From the IMG/VR virus record IMGVR_UViG_3300010299_000087, positions 1-20,089 of that record: DNA of 20,089 nucleotides. The stretch is one strand, 5' to 3'. Each line of letters starts with the position of its first letter. Position 1 is the stretch's first letter. The position numbers were made by a program, and so were the translations under genes. Below, piece by piece: positions 15,037 to 20,089 of this stretch. The notes beneath the pieces are model-generated. The model was not told the origin of the DNA, made no database searches, and saw only the letters and a list, made by a program, of their open reading frames with translations. The DNA comes from a virus.

Positions 15037-16245
15037 TTATGCCAAAGTCAATCGGCTGAAAGCCTCTTCAAGTACAGGCATTCCGTCAGTCTCAGCTCTA
15101 ATAATCAAACCCACCTGATTAGTTTCAGCGTAAAGCTCACGAAGAACCTGAATTCTAAAACCAAGTGCATCAGCGATCCAATAACCAGAGTTAAAATCAC
15201 CGTAAAGCCCGACATACTGACCAGTTGTGAAAGTATTCGGTGCATACTCAGACATCATTACAGGTGAACCTAAAAGTAAATCAGGCTCTCCAACTTGATT
15301 TGATGGTTGCCATAGATACTGACCGTTGCCATCCTTCAACTTGGAAATCTGGCTTACAGCGTCACGATGAAGCAACCACTGTCCCTGTCTCCAATATTGA
15401 CTTTTGACATTGTGCTTCGCGCCCTTGAGACCGTCAAAACGAATCTCTGTGGTGGTATTTCCAGTGCTATAATCTCTTGAAGTGCTGATTCCTTGCGAAG
15501 AAGCAGTAAAAACACCAAGAGGTTCATTAGCACCGTCACCAGTCAGAAAGCCTTTTTCTTGAGCAATAGCAAGTTTGTAGGCAAGACGCTGAGAAACAAA
15601 GCCCATAACGTCAAAGCTCGAAACTCTCATCAACTTTTCAGAAACTTTCAGTCTCTTTGCCAGTGGATGAGGAGTCAGAGAACGCTTTCCAAAACTCATG
15701 GTTGAATCTTCAGAACCTGTAGAAATCTCAGCTGTCCAATCAGGATCGGCAGGATCATTGTCCAGGCTTGGAGCTACTAAAGTTTCTCCCATTGGCAATG
15801 TTAAAACATTTGCAACTTGTCGGATGAAAACCTCATCATCAACAAATTTGATAATCTCGTTTGCCATCATTTCAGGAGCTACTAAGTAGCCACCGTTAGC
15901 ATCAAGATCAGCTTGCAATGCTCTACTTTCCTCTTGAGAGTAAGAAGCCATATTTCCTTGGCGTAGATGCTTTTCAAAAGCTCTCTTTCTTACTTCATCA
16001 GTGCTGTCAGACTTGATTTTTTCTTCGATCTTGTTTTTCTCAAGAACTTCCATTTTATCAAGCTTGCGCTGTTGCTCTTGTTGCTTGATTTGAGTATTCA
16101 AATCTTGAGCCTCATCATAAATCTTGTTGTAAAGACCAGATTCGTGCTCTGTCATTCCTCGATTTTCTTTTTGAGCGGTTTCGAGAATCCGACGAGCTGA
16201 TACAATCGCCTCATTCCGCTTTTGAACTAATGCGTTCAATTCCAT
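15037..16245 (-). CDS. Major capsid protein, HK97 fold
   Basis: Main shell protein of the icosahedral head. The first 100 or so residues are highly charged and heptad-like and match the scaffolding delta domain. The mature protein probably begins shortly before the conserved ALQADLDANGGYLVAPE (residues about 109-125). Other family segments are PLAKRLKVSEKLMR, GFLTGDGANEPLGVF and the C-terminal YGDFNSGYWIADALGFRIQV. Total length is 402 residues. I chose the ATG at 16245 over a TTG two codons upstream, because GAGGAG lies 9 nt before the ATG but only 3 nt before the TTG. The cleavage site is not certain from sequence alone. Whether the shell is covalently crosslinked as in HK97 cannot be decided here. 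Confidence 0.96.
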   Translation of the reverse strand: MELNALVQKRNEAIVSARRILETAQKENRGMTEHESGLYNKIYDEAQDLNTQIKQQEQQRKLDKMEVLEKNKIEEKIKSDSTDEVRKRAFEKHLRQGNMASYSQEESRALQADLDANGGYLVAPEMMANEIIKFVDDEVFIRQVANVLTLPMGETLVAPSLDNDPADPDWTAEISTGSEDSTMSFGKRSLTPHPLAKRLKVSEKLMRVSSFDVMGFVSQRLAYKLAIAQEKGFLTGDGANEPLGVFTASSQGISTSRDYSTGNTTTEIRFDGLKGAKHNVKSQYWRQGQWLLHRDAVSQISKLKDGNGQYLWQPSNQVGEPDLLLGSPVMMSEYAPNTFTTGQYVGLYGDFNSGYWIADALGFRIQVLRELYAETNQVGLIIRAETDGMPVLEEAFSRLTLA

Positions 16246-16247
16246 TT

Positions 16248-16934
16248 TCAACTCTCCTCGTTAAAATTAAGGTTTTTATTCTCACTCTCGATAGCATGGC
16301 TGGAATCATCGGATTCATCGGTCAACGGACCATCTAAAACCATCAAATCAAGTTCTTTGATTCTTAAATTATAGTCTTCCACCTCTTCAGGCTTCGCTTC
16401 TTCCTGATTCCTAGACTCTTTCCAATTTTCAAAACTTCGTGCGCTCACAGATGCTTCTTCGTAAGCTGGATAAGTCACTGGAGAAACATCAATTAAACTT
16501 CTAACTTTTGTGATGTGTCTAGTAAACTTGTTATTCTCCAGATCTTCGCTGAAGTAATCTTCTTCAACAATGAAAGCGAAGGAGCTTTGTGATATATCAC
16601 CGCGTTTGATGCTTGTATAAAGATCTCTCGCGAGTTGTGTATCAGGCAAGTCTACCTCATACCTCAAGCCTTTTAAGTCTTGGTTGATTCTCAGAGTACC
16701 AGCACCAGAACGCCCTAAAACAAGGTTAGGATCATGATTGAATAATGCTCTAACATCATCACTCAAAACATCATCAAATGCTCCCGGCTCAATTTGCTCA
16801 ACGAATCCACCCAAGTCTTTGGACTCACTGTTAAAAACAGCACCATATCCACGAAGAACAAGAACTTCCCCTTCTCCATCGTTTCGCTTTTCAACTTCGA
16901 ATTCTGAGTTAAAAACTCTTCTCTCTATTGTCAT
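16248..16934 (-). CDS. Prohead maturation protease, HK97 gp4-like (peptidase family U35/S78)
   Basis: Serine protease packaged in the procapsid that removes the delta domain of the major capsid protein and then itself, allowing expansion. Visible catalytic elements: His67 in LFNHDPN, the nucleophile in SQSSFAF (Ser118 by position, Ser117 possible) and an acidic residue, Asp149, in LIDVSPVTYPAY. The N-terminal GYGAVFNSESKDLGG pattern is typical of the family. At 228 residues the length is normal. Residues after about 170 are acidic and probably serve as scaffold or self-cleaved tail. The ATG at 16934 overlaps the portal stop (ATGA). The gene ends just upstream of the capsid gene, as expected for this portal-protease-capsid cassette. 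Confidence 0.95.
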   Translation of the reverse strand: MTIERRVFNSEFEVEKRNDGEGEVLVLRGYGAVFNSESKDLGGFVEQIEPGAFDDVLSDDVRALFNHDPNLVLGRSGAGTLRINQDLKGLRYEVDLPDTQLARDLYTSIKRGDISQSSFAFIVEEDYFSEDLENNKFTRHITKVRSLIDVSPVTYPAYEEASVSARSFENWKESRNQEEAKPEEVEDYNLRIKELDLMVLDGPLTDESDDSSHAIESENKNLNFNEES

Positions 16935-18478
16935 ATTAAACCCACCATTCTCTTTAGTCGATCCCTTCGAAAATCATCTACTAAGAATTGATTTTGTGTG
17001 AATAAATCTCTGACTTCTTTCACATATTCACTTGATTCTAGTGAATCAACCCCGACAGCTTCAGAAATAAAATTTGAATGAGTGCTCAGAAATTTATCAA
17101 TCTCATCGTTTAGCTTGTCACCATCAAACTTATCTCTAGCTCTCTGTATGAAAGAATCTTCTTTTCTTAAAATTCGGTCAATGGATGCCTGAGCAAGCTT
17201 GTAAAATCTTTCAGAGCTTGCTTGATTCTCTTCCATTTCTGGCTCAACTTCTTCCTGATCATCTTGTACTACCTCAAACCCGACTTTTTGCATGTTTACA
17301 GGCACATAATATGAGTCACCATCTTCAATCGGGTTCATGTTCTCAATGTTTCTGATGTCATTAGGAGAAAGCGCACCAATGTTAAAAAGAGTCCTGTAAT
17401 ACTCTCCTCTTGCTTTTGAATCCCCACGCAAAAGACCATCAACCAAGAATTCCACAAAATAACCACGCTCACGCTCTAAGCTAGTCAGACAATCACGATT
17501 GATCGACTGCTCCCACCTTCTTAGCCAAGGCAGTAGTGAGTCAGTCACGTACTCCAAAGCTTGTTGTTCAATGTTTGAGAATGTCGCATTCTTCAAAATT
17601 CCGACTTTGTGCTGTGGCACTCTGAAAATTGATGCAATCTCAGCCCTTGAAAACTCCCGACTTTCCAACATTTGCGACTCTTCGGCAGTCATTCCAAACT
17701 TTGTGACTTTTAATCCTTCTTCCAAGATCGCAACTTTGTGAGCATTTTCAACGCCCTTGTGTCTTTGCTCCCAAGATCTTTTTAACTTCTTGAAAGCTTC
17801 TGGACTCATCACTCCTGGATGCTCAAGAACAACACCAGGTGTTGCACTGTTTTTGAAAAGAGTAGTCGCGTATGCTTTACCGCCAAGACTTGCGCCGATC
17901 GTATCTCTCTGTGACTCAATGACAGAAATTCCTTTGATGCCGTCCTTAGTGTGTCCTGCAATATGCAAGATTTCGTCAGACATGAATGGCACTTCTTTTC
18001 CATCAGGACCACGATAAACATAACCAAATTCCCAATTGCCCAGGCCGACAACGTTCATGCACATTGGGTCCAGAGGCAAAAGCCTATTGATCCGACCGCT
18101 TGCCCCCCTCTCTATAAAAGAATAGCAATTACCACGCATAAGAACGTGATTCATTCCAAACTCACGAAACTGGAAAGATGTTTGGTAGCCGTTTGGGGTG
18201 TCCTTGAGGATTTTGTATAGAGGATGATCAATTGCTCTTTGCTTTGTTCCGTCTTCATTTCTTTGATAGACAATCAAAGGTAGTTTTGCAAGATCTGTGG
18301 ACAAAACATTAACACAAGCATAAACAGTTGCATCAGTCATTGCCGATTCTGCATTTACTGGTATGCCTGATAATGTGTTTTGAACACCTAACCACTCCGC
18401 AAGAACTGGGTCTTTTGGATGCGCGAGGTTTACAGTACCGCGCTTTTCCTCGCTAGATTTCCTTGAAAAAAAAGACAA
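16931..18478 (-). CDS. Portal protein, HK97 family
   Basis: Dodecameric ring at one capsid vertex through which DNA enters and leaves; it binds the terminase and the head-tail adaptor. Recognised by family-typical stretches: ATVYACVNVLSTDLAKLPL near residues 50-68, HPLYKILKDTPN near 85-96, and IFRVPQHKVGILKNATFSNI near 284-303. The core covers about residues 45-395. Residues about 400-515 form an acidic, charged, probably helical tail that makes this protein longer than the usual 400 or so residues. The start is uncertain. The TTG at 18478 gives the typical N-terminus SFFSRK, but the only SD-like sequence (GGGGG) sits about 14 nt upstream, and the frame stays open upstream with only ATT, ATC, ATA or CTG candidates. 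The stop overlaps the protease start as ATGA. Confidence 0.95.
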   Translation of the reverse strand: MSFFSRKSSEEKRGTVNLAHPKDPVLAEWLGVQNTLSGIPVNAESAMTDATVYACVNVLSTDLAKLPLIVYQRNEDGTKQRAIDHPLYKILKDTPNGYQTSFQFREFGMNHVLMRGNCYSFIERGASGRINRLLPLDPMCMNVVGLGNWEFGYVYRGPDGKEVPFMSDEILHIAGHTKDGIKGISVIESQRDTIGASLGGKAYATTLFKNSATPGVVLEHPGVMSPEAFKKLKRSWEQRHKGVENAHKVAILEEGLKVTKFGMTAEESQMLESREFSRAEIASIFRVPQHKVGILKNATFSNIEQQALEYVTDSLLPWLRRWEQSINRDCLTSLERERGYFVEFLVDGLLRGDSKARGEYYRTLFNIGALSPNDIRNIENMNPIEDGDSYYVPVNMQKVGFEVVQDDQEEVEPEMEENQASSERFYKLAQASIDRILRKEDSFIQRARDKFDGDKLNDEIDKFLSTHSNFISEAVGVDSLESSEYVKEVRDLFTQNQFLVDDFRRDRLKRMVGLI

Positions 18479-18522
18479 AATACCGATTTTGACCCCCAGA
18501 TAACTTATAAGTATACCATAGC

Positions 18523-20089
18523 CTAAAGGATTAGCAATCCTCTTTCTTCATATACTGAAGCTATATTGTGCTCACGATCAACAATACGACGAACTGCGGT
18601 TATAGTTGCTGTGATGCCGTCAATTTTCTCGGTTGACTTCTCTTTGTTTGGAAAAAGATTGTCGTTTGCATCTCGTTTTGCACAGATGTTATTGCTCATC
18701 CAGGTGTACACAGGATTTCCGTTGTGCCTGAACTGCCTACCAATGATCCATTTTTCAATTTCTTTCATTGGCTCCGATAGATTTCTAGTCGTTTGCTGAA
18801 TGCTGACCATTGTGTGCCCTTCTGCGGAAAGCTGGAGAGCTGTCTGTGTGGCGTTCCAAGGATCAAAGGCAATTTCCTTGATCTGGTACTTCTTCGATAA
18901 CTTCTTTACCTCGTTCACAATGAAATCATAATCAACAATCGCACCAGGAGTCAGAATCAAGTGACCATCCCTAGCCCATGAATCATACGGCACTTTGTTT
19001 TTTCTAACACGCTCAAAAACTGTGTCCTCTGGCAAAAAGAATCGAGTTATTGTGTAATATTTGTGCGTCCCGTCTGGTTGTGGCTTAGGAAAGACTAAAA
19101 CAAAAGCTGTAATATCTTGAGTGCTAGACAAATCAAGGCCACCATAGGCAGTAAGTCCTTCCAAATCTTCTTCTCGATAGCTCTCATAACATTCCCCCCA
19201 TTTTTCTGAATTCAGCCAACGAGTTTCCGCAGTTGTCCAGACATTCATGTGCTTAGTAAGGTAACCCGTAACACTAGAAGGCATTTCCCTCGCTTGCTTG
19301 CAAAGATTATCCAGCATTTTTGTCTTAACACTTTTTCCAAGATTCGGGTTTGCCTTGCCCCAAACTGCCGGGTCCGTCCAGTCATCACCTTCATCCAAAG
19401 AAAAAATAAGGCCGAAAAACTCATCATTCTGGATCATTCCCTCTAAAATCTTGCTCACATAATCGCGCTTTGCGTAGCACATTGAGTCTCTATTAAATCC
19501 GGCTGTTGTTATTCCAAGCATCAAAGGAGCGCGCCTAGAACCTGTTGAGGTTTCTATAACGTCCCACACTTCTTGCGCCATTTCGTGCATCTCATCCATG
19601 ATTGCACAGGAAGTATTCAGACCATCAAGACGCTTTGCTTCCTTTGATAATGGTTCAGCTTTCGAGCCTTTACGTACACAGCTCAGGTTATTCTGAAAAA
19701 CTGTGATCATCTTTTTGAGTGACTCACTTCTGTCAACAATAGCCTTTGCCTGATCGAAAACGATTCTGGCTTGATGTCTTGCTGTTGCGGCAGTGTAAAC
19801 CTCTGCACCTTCATCATCCAAGATCAGCATATAGAGCAAAACTATAGCGGCAAATGTTGATTTTCCGTTCTTTCTGGCGACTTCAATGTATGCAAACAGG
19901 AATCTTCTGTGCTCATATTTGTAGAATCCGAACAGATTTACAGCAATAAAAACCTGCCAAGGCTCCAGAATGATCGGCTTGCCGGACCATTCACCCTTCG
20001 TGTGACAGCAAAGAGACGCAAAATCCAAAAACTTTTGAGCTTGTTCAGGCTTAAAATCAAGGCCATCCTCTCTAATCTCAGCCCTTTCC
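18523..20089 (-). CDS. terL: Terminase large subunit, HK97-type (5' end beyond the window)
   Basis: ATP-driven DNA packaging motor and headful/cos nuclease that docks on the portal. The reading frame is open to the right edge, giving 521 visible residues. A TTG at 20028 is internal, because in-frame coding with family-like residues continues upstream (..KPEQAQKFLDF). The Walker A motif ARKNGKST lies at about 19855-19878. Walker B with catalytic Glu (IMDEMHE) lies at about 19582-19602. The RNase H-like nuclease acids are Asp in GGLDLS (about 19132), Asp in IAFDPWN (about 18862) and Asp in KIDGIT (about 18619). Both the ATPase and the nuclease therefore look intact. Family members usually have 500-570 residues, so only a short N-terminus should be missing. 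The small terminase is expected just beyond the right edge. The gene is followed after 44 nt by the portal gene, the standard order. Confidence 0.96.
   Translation of the reverse strand, partial: ERAEIREDGLDFKPEQAQKFLDFASLCCHTKGEWSGKPIILEPWQVFIAVNLFGFYKYEHRRFLFAYIEVARKNGKSTFAAIVLLYMLILDDEGAEVYTAATARHQARIVFDQAKAIVDRSESLKKMITVFQNNLSCVRKGSKAEPLSKEAKRLDGLNTSCAIMDEMHEMAQEVWDVIETSTGSRRAPLMLGITTAGFNRDSMCYAKRDYVSKILEGMIQNDEFFGLIFSLDEGDDWTDPAVWGKANPNLGKSVKTKMLDNLCKQAREMPSSVTGYLTKHMNVWTTAETRWLNSEKWGECYESYREEDLEGLTAYGGLDLSSTQDITAFVLVFPKPQPDGTHKYYTITRFFLPEDTVFERVRKNKVPYDSWARDGHLILTPGAIVDYDFIVNEVKKLSKKYQIKEIAFDPWNATQTALQLSAEGHTMVSIQQTTRNLSEPMKEIEKWIIGRQFRHNGNPVYTWMSNNICAKRDANDNLFPNKEKSTEKIDGITATITAVRRIVDREHNIASVYEERGLLIL

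Noticed and set aside
18480-18522. A promoter in the terminase-portal gap (TATACT/TATAAG-like elements).
   Set aside because: AT-rich hexamers are expected by chance here and no matching -35 element at proper spacing is evident.
1-20089. CRISPR arrays, tRNA genes, integrase or attachment sites, defence or toxin genes.
   Set aside because: None seen on either strand; the window is almost fully occupied by virion structure and assembly genes.

Overview
This window is the late structural module of a tailed, siphovirus-like phage or prophage with an HK97/lambda-type gene order. Every gene I can support lies on the minus strand, so transcription runs from the right edge to the left edge. The DNA is moderately AT-rich by eye; I did not compute GC. 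The NlpC/P60 plus gpI/gpJ-type tail tip suggests a Gram-negative host. The 'VGIGTSSP' tail-fibre repeats are frequent in environmental phages. Nothing in the window identifies the host species, and no integrase, repressor, att site, tRNA, CRISPR array or bacterial flank is visible. A lytic phage, a prophage and a metagenomic contig are all possible.

Layout in transcription order. (1) Packaging and head: large terminase (5' end beyond the right edge), HK97-type portal, prohead protease, HK97-fold major capsid protein, a 145-aa putative head decoration protein, a 72-aa head-fibre-like protein, an intergenic hairpin and a 78-aa small protein. (2) Connector and neck: a gp6-type adaptor carrying an inserted Ig/FN3-like domain, a head-tail joining protein, an HK97 gp10-type protein and a DUF3168-type tail terminator. 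(3) Tail shaft: two tandem paralogous tail-tube proteins, a tail assembly chaperone with a clear -1 frameshift extension (lambda G/GT logic), and a 637-aa tape measure protein. (4) Tail tip: gpM-like protein, DUF1833 protein, NlpC/P60 peptidase, and a very large gpI-gpJ fusion with an internal Kelch beta-propeller and C-terminal FN3 domains. (5) Distal genes: tail fibre, an acidic-tailed 101-aa protein, a 60-aa protein, and the first codons of a hydrophobic protein cut by the left edge.

The genes are packed as one operon. Most junctions are ATGA, TGATG or TAATG overlaps, or gaps under about 50 nt. No gap over 50 nt exists, and I see no internal promoter or classical terminator. Stoichiometry is probably set by ribosome binding sites, translational coupling, the frameshift at 10394-10400 and perhaps the hairpin at 14321-14344.

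The window is not a new defence or metabolic system. The unusual points are accessory domains built into conserved virion proteins: a six-repeat Kelch propeller nested inside the tail-tip protein, an Ig-like domain inserted in the first loop of the head-tail adaptor, and a second tail-tube paralogue with an extra C-terminal domain. A complete frameshift cassette (A AAA AAC, 6-nt spacer, 10-bp perfect stem) is also present.
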